This document shows positions 51,975-60,217 of a stretch of DNA of 64,000 bases, in pieces. The notes below the pieces were generated by a model. The model did no database searches, was not told the origin of the DNA, and was given only the letters and a program-made list of their open reading frames with translations. A program made the translations under genes and the position numbers. How positions within the stretch are numbered: the first letter of the stretch is position 1; every line of letters begins with the position of its first letter. Source of the stretch: JBFLVU01 sp964589625 (GTDB lineage Bacteria > Acidobacteriota > UBA4820 > DSQY01); assembly GCA_964589625.1 (NCBI GenBank), contig CAZPSH010000002.1:1-64000 (forward strand), given 5' to 3'.

Positions 51975-52970
51975 TCAGCGCCGCAGGGGCGAGGTGGAGG
52001 ACTTGGAGAAGTCCGACAGGCCGGATTTGTAGACGAGGCGGTAGAAGTAGAAGACGTGCCAGTTGGGGGGGACGGCGGTGATGTCGTCCTGGATCTCCAG
52101 GGTGGTGGGCGGGTGCGTGGCGAGGAGTGTCATGGTTTCGGCGTCGGCCACCCCCAGGTACGAGCGGTACCACTGGATGCCCTGGACGGCCCCGGCCGTG
52201 TCCTGCGGGGGGGCGGTGATCGTCACGGTGACGACGTTCCCGTCCCGGCTCACGGCCGGCGCCGACAGTTCTCTGGTGGTGGAGGCGGCGACCGTTTCGT
52301 CGCCCCCGGCGGGGGTGTGGGTGACCCCCGCGTAGTAGCCCGAGTGAAGCCAGGTGTTGGGTTTGGCTTCGTCCGGCTGGCCCGAGAGCCAGACCTCGCG
52401 GCCCACGGCGCCCCCGGGTGTGGGGAAGTTCTCCATGTCATACAGGAAGGTCGAGGATGAGGACCGGGAGCCCGGCATCTGCCACCCGTTGTCGCGGCCG
52501 ATGACCTCGGCACGGGGGTCTAGGTTGAACTGGGAGCCGTTCGAGACGTCCATGCGCAGCACCTGGCTGCGGTCCCGGGGCCGTTCTCGATACTCGTGCC
52601 GGACGGCCTTGGCCTTTCGGGAGAATCCGGGGGCCGGGGCCTCCCCGGGTAGGGCATAGACGCGGTAGAACTCGTTCACCGCCACGCCCAGGACCGTGCG
52701 GGTGATGGCCCCGTAGTCCCGCCATCCCGTGCTGCCGAGAGGCAGGACGGCCACGACCTTCTCGGCCCGAAACTTGGGCTGGAGCACGCCGCGGCACACG
52801 ACGTACCGGTAGGCGCTCGTGGGGGTGGTGGTCCAGGTCAAGACCACGTCCACCCCATCTTTGGTACAGCGGAGGTCTGTCACGGGACGGGTGGGGCGCG
52901 CCAACGAGCCGAAGCCTGCCCACAGGGGCACGGCCGCGAGCAGGCTCAACAGGATCAGGAGCTTCTTCAC
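51975..52970 (-). CDS. Exported protein with fibronectin-III-like N-terminal domain
   Basis: 331 residues from GTG 52970 (aaggaggcagac ribosome site). Signal peptide KKLLILLSLLAAVPLWA. The first mature domain (VTDLRCTKDGVDVVLTWTTT, SAYRYVVCRGVLQPKF, WRDYGAITRTVLGV, EFYRVYALPGEAPAPG) has FN3 character; the second half carries another beta-rich segment (VVTVTITAPPQDTAGAVQGI, WHVFYFYRLVYKSGLSDFSK). Function unknown. Confidence 0.75.
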   Translation of the reverse strand: MKKLLILLSLLAAVPLWAGFGSLARPTRPVTDLRCTKDGVDVVLTWTTTPTSAYRYVVCRGVLQPKFRAEKVVAVLPLGSTGWRDYGAITRTVLGVAVNEFYRVYALPGEAPAPGFSRKAKAVRHEYRERPRDRSQVLRMDVSNGSQFNLDPRAEVIGRDNGWQMPGSRSSSSTFLYDMENFPTPGGAVGREVWLSGQPDEAKPNTWLHSGYYAGVTHTPAGGDETVAASTTRELSAPAVSRDGNVVTVTITAPPQDTAGAVQGIQWYRSYLGVADAETMTLLATHPPTTLEIQDDITAVPPNWHVFYFYRLVYKSGLSDFSKSSTSPLRR

Positions 52971-52981
52971 CGTCTGCCTCC

Positions 52982-53341
52982 TTAGTAGTAGAGGATCCAG
53001 CCGCGCAGGAGCGTCGTCTTGCCCGTGTCGCACACGTACCCGAGGCTCGTCAGCGCCACGGGCACCTGGACCTCCTCGTTGGGCTTCAGCACGAACCCGT
53101 CGGTGGTGGTGGCCGCCAGGTTGAGGGCGAGGTAGACGTCCTCGGTCCCGTCGTTGGTCACCACGAGAAAGACGCCCTGCTTGCCCGCGGGGAGGGTCAC
53201 CGTCGCCGCGACGTCCGAGGCCGTGACCGAGAAGGGCTTGGCCCGGTCGCCGAGGTAGCGGTTGGGGATCGCGCCCAGCGCCGGGAGGGCGGCCAGCACC
53301 AGGAGCGCCGCCGCGAGAAGCACCGCGAGAATCTTCTTCAT
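52982..53341 (-). CDS. Small exported beta-rich protein
   Basis: 119 residues. Signal peptide KKILAVLLAAALLVLAALPA, cleaved near LGA. The mature part (ATVTLPAGKQGVFLVVTNDG, TEDVYLALNLAATTTDGFVL, PNEEVQVPVALTSLGYVCDT) is a compact beta-sandwich-like domain. It overlaps the end of gene B by four bases, so it is co-translated with the transposition genes, a surprising place for an exported protein. Confidence 0.75.
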   Translation of the reverse strand: MKKILAVLLAAALLVLAALPALGAIPNRYLGDRAKPFSVTASDVAATVTLPAGKQGVFLVVTNDGTEDVYLALNLAATTTDGFVLKPNEEVQVPVALTSLGYVCDTGKTTLLRGWILYY

Positions 53342-54309
53342 TCGTCACCTCCAAGATCTGCGAAAGCGCCCGTCACGTGCGACGCGGTGACCCGTTCACC
53401 GCCCGCCGCGATGGTCGCCATCTTCAGGGTCTGCATGAGTTGCCTGAGCCCGCCGTCCTTGGCGGCGATGCCCAGGAGGCGCTTGCGGGCCGACGCCTCC
53501 ACGGGGGCCACCCAGGCGTCGAGGAGCGCCTCGGCGTCAGGGCCCGCGGTCTGGTTCACGAGCTTCACGCGGTGGCCCAGGCGGCTGAACAGTTGGGCGA
53601 ATTCGGCCGTCCGGGTCCCCACCATCTGCGTGTAGACGCGCTCGTTCCCGAGGAGGGCCAGGCCGATGCCGGCGGCGTCGTGGATGGCCCGCAGGGTCTC
53701 CAGGGACTCGACGGTGAGGTGCTGGGCCTCGTCCACAATGAGCAGGCCTCGCGTGCCCGCGAGCCGCTCCACGACGGATCGCTCCATGTCGGTCGGCCAA
53801 ATGCTCGCCTTGAGGCCCAGGGTGCGGCAGAGGACCTTGAGCAAACCTCCCGGCTTCCGGCTGGTGGGGCTCACGGTGGCTAGGAATACGGAGGAGGCGG
53901 CCGTCGCATAATGCCGCGCCGCCGTGGACTTCCCGAGCCCCGCCCCGCCGTACACGACGGCCATGGACCGCCCCGCCTGCGCGTAGGCGAGGGCCGCCAG
54001 CACCCTGCGGGAGGTGGGCGTTGGGAAGAACACGTCCTCCCCGGGAAGGATCCGGTCCAGCGCCCGCTGGGATTCCCGGGTCCGGACCCACCGGAGGACC
54101 TTCGCCTCGAACTCCTCTTGAGCTCCGGCGCAGGTCCCTTCCTTGAGGTATTGGTTCACGTACGAGGGATTGGTGCCCACCTCCCGGGCGATCTTCGCCT
54201 GGGAGAGGCCCGACTCGGCCACCTCCTCCGCGAATCGCCGGCGGAGGTCTTCTCCGCCGAGGGGTTCCACCAGGTTGAGCTCCTGCTTCTGCGTCTGCGT
54301 CATGATCAC
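53338..54309 (-). CDS. B: Transposition ATPase B (MuB-like)
   Basis: 323 residues. N-terminal HTH (ESGLSQAKIAREVGTNPSYV, then NQYLKEG) followed by an AAA+ domain: Walker A VYGGAGLGKSTAA, Walker B LLIVDEAQHL, sensor-like LLGNERVYTQM. It should bind target DNA, deliver it to transposase A and mediate target immunity. It lies directly downstream of the transposase gene. Confidence 0.93.
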   Translation of the reverse strand: MIMTQTQKQELNLVEPLGGEDLRRRFAEEVAESGLSQAKIAREVGTNPSYVNQYLKEGTCAGAQEEFEAKVLRWVRTRESQRALDRILPGEDVFFPTPTSRRVLAALAYAQAGRSMAVVYGGAGLGKSTAARHYATAASSVFLATVSPTSRKPGGLLKVLCRTLGLKASIWPTDMERSVVERLAGTRGLLIVDEAQHLTVESLETLRAIHDAAGIGLALLGNERVYTQMVGTRTAEFAQLFSRLGHRVKLVNQTAGPDAEALLDAWVAPVEASARKRLLGIAAKDGGLRQLMQTLKMATIAAGGERVTASHVTGAFADLGGDE

Positions 54310-54312
54310 CTC

Positions 54313-56607
54313 CTATTCCGGTCGGGCGCCAAAGGCCGGCTCCAGCATGCTGGGCGGCATCAACGCTTCCATGCGTTCTTGAAAGGACAGGCGGACCTGG
54401 TTGGCGTCGGTCAGATCGGGCGTAGCCTCCGCCGGCGGCTCGCCCGCGGTGGCCGGGACAAGGGCCAGGGCGGAGCGGGGAGCGAGGGGGGCGTCCCCGG
54501 GGAGGGCCCGGACCTTTCGTCCGAGGGCCTCCATGCGGGCCTGGGCGACGGCTGCGGTCTGAACTGCCCGGATCTTCTGTTGCCGCATCCGCTTCCATAC
54601 GCGGGCGTCGGCCGTGTTCTGGAACCCCAGGTTTCCTAGGGGCTCCGCCACGCAAAGAAAGCCCCCGTCCATGGTCCGGACCTGCACGGGGCGGTCGAGG
54701 TGGTCTGGATCAAACCACACGGTCACCATTTCGCCGGGGCGACGGTAGAGCAGGTCGTGGGCATACCTAGGCCGGGCGCCGTAGGGCCCCACGCCGGCGC
54801 GGAGCGCGATCTCTCCCGTGCGGCGGTTGATGGTGGCCACCTCGCACCTCAGGCGCCACAGGTCTCGCGTTTCGTCGGGGCACCGCCGGAGCCCGGCTTG
54901 CGTGACACTAGCCTCCCAGGCCTGGTCGTAGGAGAGCCGCCGCCCGCAGACCTGGGTCCGCCGCTGGGGAATGGCGTTGTACCGGGCGATTTCGGCCCTC
55001 AAGACCTCCTCCACTTCCCAGGCGGGGACGGCGGTGGCCGCCGAGAACCCCCGTCCGTGGAAGCGCGGGTTGTGCCGGAGCATCTTGTGAAGGTCCCGGA
55101 ACGAGCGCTCCACGGGCTTCTGGCCGGGGGAGGCTAGGTCCGTGTCGGGGTTGGTCCAATAGACGGAGATCTCCGAGAGCACCAGCAGACCCACGGGATC
55201 GGTCCAGGGGTTGTTCCGGAACCGATGTCTGTGCGGGCTTTGTCCGGTGACGCACTTGTTCGCCATGGCGCGGGTGTTGTCGATCTGAAGGGTTTCGGGC
55301 CAGCAGACGCCCAACAGGTCGTAGACCGCCCCGCAGATGAGGTCCGTGCACTCGGTTTCGCCCAACCGGCCCGCGACGATCCGGCCCGAATGGATGTCAC
55401 GCGCGCAGAGGGCCACGGCGGCGTTGGTGGGGGGGGTCTCGCCGGGGAACTGCACCCATAGGCTGTCGAGCTTCAGGCCGTCGAGGCTCGCGGCCTGGCC
55501 CGCCGGGATTTGCGTCTTATCCACGCGCGCCTGGGGCAGGCGGGCCCGAAGGACCTCGGAACCCTCTCGGAGATAGGTCGCGACCAGCGGATCCACGTGC
55601 TGGCGTAGCCGCCGGCGCAGGGCGTCCTTGGAGGGGAGCGTCCAACCCCGCTCCGGGGCCAGGTCCCTCGCGCGGCGGTAGACGTCCGCGAACTCGGGCC
55701 GGGAGCGGTCCAGGTAGGCCGCCTTAAACCACTCCCACGCCGCCTCCGTCACCGGGGCCAGGGCCGTCCTGCCCTGGTAGCGGCCCACCAGGACCGACGG
55801 CCAGAGGTCCCTGGGCACCCCTTCCACCCGCCGCCACCAGGCCCGAAGGGTCCATGGGCTCAGCCCGAGGGTGGCGGAGGTTTGGTCGAGGGCCTCCGTC
55901 AAGGTCTCGCCCTGCGCCAGTCGAACCTGCACCGCCAGCACGGCATCGCGCCGGCGCAGAGCTTCGAGGCGCGTCCCGTGGTGGACGTCGGCCCACTTGG
56001 AGTGCAGGGCCGTCTCGCTCGGGCCTCCCTTGGAAAAAGACCCCCGGCGGGCAGGCGGGGGCCCGCCAGGGGAAGAGGTGAGGATAGGAGGGGCGACATC
56101 GGTCCCTTCCTCTTTATATAAGGAAGGGGTGCCCGCCGCCCCCGGGGGGATGGAGGCGGCGGGCGGGGCCTCCGCGGAGGGGGGCGCGGAGGGATACGAG
56201 GCGGCGGGCTCGTCCTGGTGCAATTGCCCCAGTTCGGCCTCCGCGACCTGCTTCGTCTTCCACACAGCATACCGGGTGGGCCCCGGCTCGGGGAGGGTCC
56301 AGGCGTCCAGGTAGAGGACCCGCTTTTTCCCCTCCCGGACCACCCGCGTTGTGAAATCTACAGTAGATTTTCGACGGGCGCGCAACAGGCGACACTTGAG
56401 AGCGTGCCCCGTAATTCCAACAAGCGAGCCTCCGAAAGCCAAGGTCACCCAGGCGGGCCCCTCGGCGCGCATCCGCGCAAGTGCCTCTTCGCACAGGCAC
56501 TTGCGTTCAGAGGCTCGCGAGCCTCTGAACTTCTCGGAGCGAGCCTCTGAAGAGGCGGTTTCAGAGGCTCGTTTTGCCGTTTTCACAAACCCCTCGCGCG
56601 GGCTCAC
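54313..56607 (-). CDS. A: DDE transposase A (MuA-like)
   Basis: 764 residues. Catalytic residues are D376 (AASLDGLKLD), D443 (TLQIDNTRAM) and E500 (KPVERSFRDL), in a retroviral-integrase-type core. The N-terminal ~110 residues and the WTLRAWWRRVEGV region (~250) are the likely DNA-binding parts. Residues ~130-200 form a proline-rich linker. C-terminal ~690-764 should bind ATPase B. Its start overlaps the preceding stop (ATGA). The first ~40 codons are encoded by a cluster of palindromes (56476-56571), which may be why the N-terminal residues look unusual. Confidence 0.93.
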   Translation of the reverse strand: MSPREGFVKTAKRASETASSEARSEKFRGSRASERKCLCEEALARMRAEGPAWVTLAFGGSLVGITGHALKCRLLRARRKSTVDFTTRVVREGKKRVLYLDAWTLPEPGPTRYAVWKTKQVAEAELGQLHQDEPAASYPSAPPSAEAPPAASIPPGAAGTPSLYKEEGTDVAPPILTSSPGGPPPARRGSFSKGGPSETALHSKWADVHHGTRLEALRRRDAVLAVQVRLAQGETLTEALDQTSATLGLSPWTLRAWWRRVEGVPRDLWPSVLVGRYQGRTALAPVTEAAWEWFKAAYLDRSRPEFADVYRRARDLAPERGWTLPSKDALRRRLRQHVDPLVATYLREGSEVLRARLPQARVDKTQIPAGQAASLDGLKLDSLWVQFPGETPPTNAAVALCARDIHSGRIVAGRLGETECTDLICGAVYDLLGVCWPETLQIDNTRAMANKCVTGQSPHRHRFRNNPWTDPVGLLVLSEISVYWTNPDTDLASPGQKPVERSFRDLHKMLRHNPRFHGRGFSAATAVPAWEVEEVLRAEIARYNAIPQRRTQVCGRRLSYDQAWEASVTQAGLRRCPDETRDLWRLRCEVATINRRTGEIALRAGVGPYGARPRYAHDLLYRRPGEMVTVWFDPDHLDRPVQVRTMDGGFLCVAEPLGNLGFQNTADARVWKRMRQQKIRAVQTAAVAQARMEALGRKVRALPGDAPLAPRSALALVPATAGEPPAEATPDLTDANQVRLSFQERMEALMPPSMLEPAFGARPE
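56476..56571. promoter_or_regulatory. Palindrome cluster in the 5' end of the transposase gene
   Basis: Three dyads within 96 bases: an 11-bp stem cgcaagtgcct/aggcacttgcg (56476-56505), a perfect 24-bp palindrome centred on cgcg with arms ttcagaggctcg (56506-56529), and cgagcctctga/tcagaggctcg (56540-56571). The 10-mer cagaggctcg or its complement appears four times. A protein-binding enhancer, as used by Mu, or an RNA control element is possible. Confidence 0.6.
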
Positions 56608-57128
56608 CGTCGGCCCTCGAGAAGGCCCCGCAAAAACCGGGCGAGGAGGGCGGGGCCGCGACGCACGGGGCGGGCCTTTGGAGGGCCGCCCGCCTTCGCG
56701 CGAACCCTTTCCCGGCCTTTATTGGGGGGCGCTGGAGTCAGGGCCGGAGCGGCTTGGGACGGCTTCGGCGTCGTGGCCGCGCGGCGGGAGGCGCTCTTGG
56801 GTCCCGGGGCCGTGGAGGCTCGAAGGGGCTCCCTGGGCGAAGTTGTAGGGGCCTGGGGCTCGCTGGCGGGCGGCGCCTTGGGCCGAATCGGGGCGGGCCG
56901 CTCCGGGGGCTGCGGCCAGGAGGGCCGGCCTTCCCCCCACGCGGACCGCCAGTTGGGGCAGGCCTCGCCGACACACCGGTGAACCTCGCGCCGTCCGCCC
57001 TGGAGCCAGCCCTTCGCCTCGTGCTCGCATGTCCCAGGCCGCAAGTACATGCGCTTGGCGGGGCACGCCACGTCCTCGGGCCCGCGCGGGATCCGCGTCA
57101 GGTCCGTCCTCGAAAGGCCCTCGCTCAT
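56604..57128 (-). CDS. Cysteine/histidine N-terminal phage protein with long basic proline-rich tail
   Basis: 174 residues. The N-terminal part holds C…C…H (CPAKRMYLRPGTCEHEAKGW, then HRCVGEACPNW), a possible zinc site. The remainder (~75-174) is low-complexity proline/arginine/alanine. No family recognised. It overlaps both the gene before and transposase A by four bases, so its translation is coupled to transposase production. Confidence 0.65.
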   Translation of the reverse strand: MSEGLSRTDLTRIPRGPEDVACPAKRMYLRPGTCEHEAKGWLQGGRREVHRCVGEACPNWRSAWGEGRPSWPQPPERPAPIRPKAPPASEPQAPTTSPREPLRASTAPGPKSASRRAATTPKPSQAAPALTPAPPNKGRERVRAKAGGPPKARPVRRGPALLARFLRGLLEGRR

Positions 57129-57565
57129 TCGGTGTCTCCCATGATGCGCTTGAGGTCCCGGATCTTCTTGGAGGCTTCATCCTTCACGCGTTCCAGCCGG
57201 CCGATCTCGGCATTGAGCGCGTCCCGCCCCAAAAGGAGCCGCCCGCCCCGCAGGTCCGCCAGCCACCGCGTGAAGGCGTGGCTCTCGCAGGCCGCCTCAA
57301 GGACGGGCGCCAGGCAGAAGGGCATGTTGAACTCCTCGCGCCCCTCCGAGGCGTAGGCATCGAGCATGTACTTGGAGATCTCCCGGCCCGACAGCCGCGA
57401 CATTTCCGCCGCCACGGCGTGGCGGTCCACCGGCGTGGCCCTTAAGACCTCCCCCACCAGGTGGGAGACAGCGGCCCTATAGTCCATCGTCGCCGGCAAG
57501 GGCTCCGCCGGCGACGGGATCTCAAAGAGGCACGGGATCAGCGCTTCAGCCTTCCGACGGATCAT
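57125..57565 (-). CDS. Phage early protein of unknown function (146 aa)
   Basis: Helical (DYRAAVSHLVGEVLRATPVD, RHAVAAEMSRLSGREISKYM, LDAYASEGREEFNMPFCLAP) ending with a coiled coil (LNAEIGRLERVKDEASKKIR). The pattern S-x-x-SGREISKYMLDAY recurs, from memory, in early regions of other Mu-like phages, but no function is known to me. A ggggggaggg site precedes the ATG at 57565. Confidence 0.7.
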   Translation of the reverse strand: MIRRKAEALIPCLFEIPSPAEPLPATMDYRAAVSHLVGEVLRATPVDRHAVAAEMSRLSGREISKYMLDAYASEGREEFNMPFCLAPVLEAACESHAFTRWLADLRGGRLLLGRDALNAEIGRLERVKDEASKKIRDLKRIMGDTE

Positions 57566-57673
57566 GCCCCCTCCCCCCTGGGATATCAGCGGACCCGGAT
57601 CATCCCGCGGTTCGCCCGGTTCTTGATGGCGCGCAGCAACCATTGGATTTCGGTCATGGTCCCTTCTGCGTGT

Positions 57674-58015
57674 CTAGTGGTTCGCCCACTCTTGATATTG
57701 CGCGGCGTCTTGTTGGGCTTTATGCTTCTTCGGTGAATACCCGAGCGGACGGCCACGCTTCCGGTTCGGTTTTCCGTCGGGGCCGTAGCGCTCGGGCCAG
57801 AGCTGCTCAGGGCGGACGCCGAGAGCGTCGGCGATGATGCGCTCCCACTTGGGCATAGGGATTCGCAGACACTGGCACGCCGAGCTCCGCTTCACGCCGT
57901 GCTGGCTGGATAGGGCCGCGATGCTGTGACCGCTCTGGTGAAGGGCATACAGGATCCACTCGGCCCTGGCGTGCTTGTCGAGAGGGAGGAACCGTAGCAG
58001 TTGGGTGGTATTCAT
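57674..58015 (-). CDS. ner: Ner-like DNA-binding protein
   Basis: 113 residues. WILYALHQSGHSIAALSSQH, GVKRSSACQCLRIPMPKWER, IIADALGVRPEQLWPERYGP is the Ner/Nlp helix-turn-helix. Ner turns down the early promoter and the repressor gene once the lytic cycle starts. First gene of the leftward early operon. The gap to the next gene (57566-57673, ~110 bases) has no further gene that I can support. Confidence 0.92.
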   Translation of the reverse strand: MNTTQLLRFLPLDKHARAEWILYALHQSGHSIAALSSQHGVKRSSACQCLRIPMPKWERIIADALGVRPEQLWPERYGPDGKPNRKRGRPLGYSPKKHKAQQDAAQYQEWANH

Positions 58016-58031
58016 TGCGCCTCCACGTGTG

Positions 58032-58069
58032 AATATATACTGGGAGTATGCCGCTGTCAAGTGGGAGTA
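58032..58069. promoter_or_regulatory. Early promoter and control region between ner and repressor
   Basis: On the minus strand TTGACA (58060-58055), a 17-base spacer and TATATT (58037-58032): near-consensus. A plus-strand TATACT (58036-58041) overlaps it and could serve the repressor. The direct repeat gggagta occurs at 58042-58048 and 58063-58069, 21 bases (two helical turns) apart, a likely operator. Confidence 0.75.
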
Positions 58070-58072
58070 ATC

Positions 58073-58507
58073 TTGGGACGGACACTGCGACTTGATCCGG
58101 GCTTTCCTATTCGGTTGCGGGCTTTTCTTGATGCGCTCGGGAACTCCGACCGGAAGATAGCTCAGAGCTTGGGGATTACGCCAGCCGCGGTATCATCAGC
58201 ACTTGCTGGGCGTAGCTACTTGGCCCCAGAGAACCTCGGGAAGCTGCACAATCTCTACCGACTAAATATAAACTGGCTCCTGTCGGGCCATGGAGAGATG
58301 TTTGTTGGGGGGCCGGCCGCAGAGGCGGCGCGGGCCGGGGCGTCGGAGGCTAAGCCCTTCGTGGGCGCCGGCCGTCCCGGGCGCATGTTCGCCGCCCCCA
58401 CCGCCGATCCCATCACCCAACTCGAGCGCCTGGCTGTCCTAAAAGAGAAGGGTCTCTTGACCGACGACGAGCTTTCCGCCCTCAAAGCCATAATACTTAG
58501 TAGTTAG
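58073..58507 (+). CDS. Phage repressor with HTH and SHOCT-like tail
   Basis: About 144 residues from TTG 58073 (gggag ribosome site; longer in-frame GTG at 58061). FPIRLRAFLDALGNSDRKIA, QSLGITPAAVSSALAGRSYL, APENLGKLHNLYRLNINWLL is a helix-turn-helix of the CI/bacteriophage-repressor type. The last ~35 residues (ITQLERLAVLKEKGLLTDDE) form a SHOCT-like motif, often seen in Mu-type regulators. It diverges from ner and would hold lysogeny. Confidence 0.82.
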   Translation: MGRTLRLDPGFPIRLRAFLDALGNSDRKIAQSLGITPAAVSSALAGRSYLAPENLGKLHNLYRLNINWLLSGHGEMFVGGPAAEAARAGASEAKPFVGAGRPGRMFAAPTADPITQLERLAVLKEKGLLTDDELSALKAIILSS

Positions 58508-58842
58508 AGCTGTTTAGCTATTGCCCTGTTTCTGTATTTCACAAAACCGCCCGCCACCGCCTTGCATCCGCGATGCCCGACCGACTTAAACGCGTTCAAA
58601 CGCCTATTCATGGGCCTTTCGAGAGCGGCATTCTTTCAAACCCCCATTTCTCCCCCTTGAGGCAAAACCAAGAGCGTCACAGACCCGGATTCACAGCATT
58701 TCCACATGTAGCTCGCGCTTGGTATTGCCTCACTCACATCCCGCCCGGCCGCCCGCAACCCATTCCATTGCAGCAACTTCCCACATCTTCCCGCCTTGTC
58801 CCGCCTCATCCCGGAAAAGGCAAAACCAAGTGCTCGCCTTCA
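58508..58842. repeat. Right phage end with internal transposase-site-like repeats
   Basis: Non-coding. The terminus (58818-58842) is the inverted copy of the left end. Further copies are aggcaaaaccaagagcg at 58660-58676, in the same orientation as the end, and cgcttggtattgcct at 58716-58730, in the opposite orientation. The region between the repressor stop (58507) and the first site holds nothing else recognisable. Confidence 0.78.
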
Positions 58843-60130
58843 CGCCGGTCCAGACGCCTTGGGCGGGAGGGAAGAGCCGGGCGAGGCCCCATGCCGTCAG
58901 GCCGGTCCAGAGGAGCAGGGCGCCCATCCTCCAGGCGCGCGAAGGGCGCTCCGCCTCTTCGCTCAGCAGGAAAGACAGGCCGAGGACGGCCAGGACGGTG
59001 AGAGGGAGGACGGCGAGCTCGGCGGCATGCAGGGGCGGGATGAGGCCTCCCAGCCGCAGGAGGCGGAAGGGAAGGGCGCCGGCGAGGGCCGGGACGGAGT
59101 GGGCCAGGAGCAGAAGCAGTCCCGCCGCGGCGGCGCGGGCCTCCCAGCGAAGGGGACGCCGGGCGAAGGCGAGAAGGGCCCCGGCCCAGAGGAGCGGCTG
59201 GAGGAAGACGGGCCCCGCGGGATCGAAGAAGGCGGCGATCGGGTGCCCGAGGGCCGTGGCCTGCTCCAGTCCCTCGGTCTTGTACGACGAGGCGTGTCCC
59301 AGGGTGGAGAGGACGGGGCCCCATTGGGCGGAGGATAGGAGGAGGGCGAGAAACCCGCAGAGGATCAGGCCCGCCCAGGCCTTGGCGCGGCCGATCCCGA
59401 GGCGGCCCGCGAAGAGGAAGTGCAGGGGGACGAGCGAGGCGAGCATCCACGCCGTCTCGGGCTGTCCGCTGAGGGCCGTCAGTGCGAGGCCCGCCGAAGC
59501 GGCGCACCAGGCGGAGAGGGAGCCCGTGTTCAGGGCCCGGAGGGTGGCCGCGGCGGCGGCGGGATAGGCCCAGTAGGCCCAGGAGGAGCTCATGATCATG
59601 GAGGCCGAAGTGAAGGGGTTGAAGGTCCAGAGGAGCGCGCCCAAAACGGCCGGAGTCTCCTCCACGCCGGCCTCCCGGAAGAACCAGCGTGCCCCGAGAA
59701 GACAGGCCAGCGCCAACAGGACCCACTGAAGGGTATAGGTGAAGGGAGACGGATGGAAAAGGAAGGGAAGGAGGAAGGGGGAGAAGGGGAGGGCTTGGCC
59801 GTTTCCCACCCAGGCCCGGCCCATCCCCGTGAGGGGGGTCCACCAGGGGATCTCCCCTCCGCGCAGGCGCTGGGCGGTGTGATAGGCCGCCGGGTAGTCC
59901 AGGATCACTCCGGTGGGGTCGTCGCCCGGCAGGTGGGAAAGGGCCGCCGGCAGGTCCCTCCCTCCCGCCGTCGAGCCCCTGAATTCGGGAGCCAGAAGGT
60001 GAAAGGGCACGGCGTGCCATCCCCAGAGGAGCGGCAGGAACTGGAGGAGAAGAACGGTGGCGAGGAGGAGCGCGAGGGTCCGCTCGGAGGGGGCGACGAT
60101 CAGCGGGTCTCTCTCCCGGTCCCCCGTCAT
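58843..60130 (-). pseudogene. YfhO-like membrane protein, N-terminal part (split by prophage)
   Basis: Start ATG 60130 with a gaggaggatcc site. Hydrophobic helices (LALLLATVLLLQFLPLLWGW, TYTLQWVLLALACLLGARWF) and the PWWTPLTGMGRAWVGNGQA and NPFTSASMIMSSSWAYWAYP loops are typical of the YfhO family. The reading frame enters the phage at 58842 and stops after 37 more codons at 58730, so a truncated product is expected. The other half is at 21070-22069. The 8 bases 58843-58850 are the right copy of the target duplication. Confidence 0.9.
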
Positions 60131-60217
60131 GGATCCTCCTCGCGCGTCCTCGGACATTATCGGCGCGCGGGACCGGGGCCACAACGGCCCGGCCGGTTGG
60201 GGTAGAATCACAGGATC

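Larger units (their letters stand above)
22070..58842. mobile_element. Mu-like transposable prophage, P2-type tail, 36.8 kb
   Basis: Bounded by 25-bp terminal inverted repeats (23 of 25 identical) beginning TG and ending CA, flanked by an 8-bp duplication in a host gene. Gene content: repressor, Ner, DDE transposase A, ATPase B, Gam, GemA, Mor, Mu-type small and large terminase, portal, head morphogenesis, protease/scaffold and major head proteins, and a P2-type contractile tail (V, W, J, I, FI sheath, FII tube, E/E', T, U, X, D). Three transcription blocks are seen: early leftward from the right end, lysis/packaging rightward, head-tail leftward. Apart from the split Rha gene all structural and transposition genes look intact, so it may be inducible. 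Confidence 0.95.
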
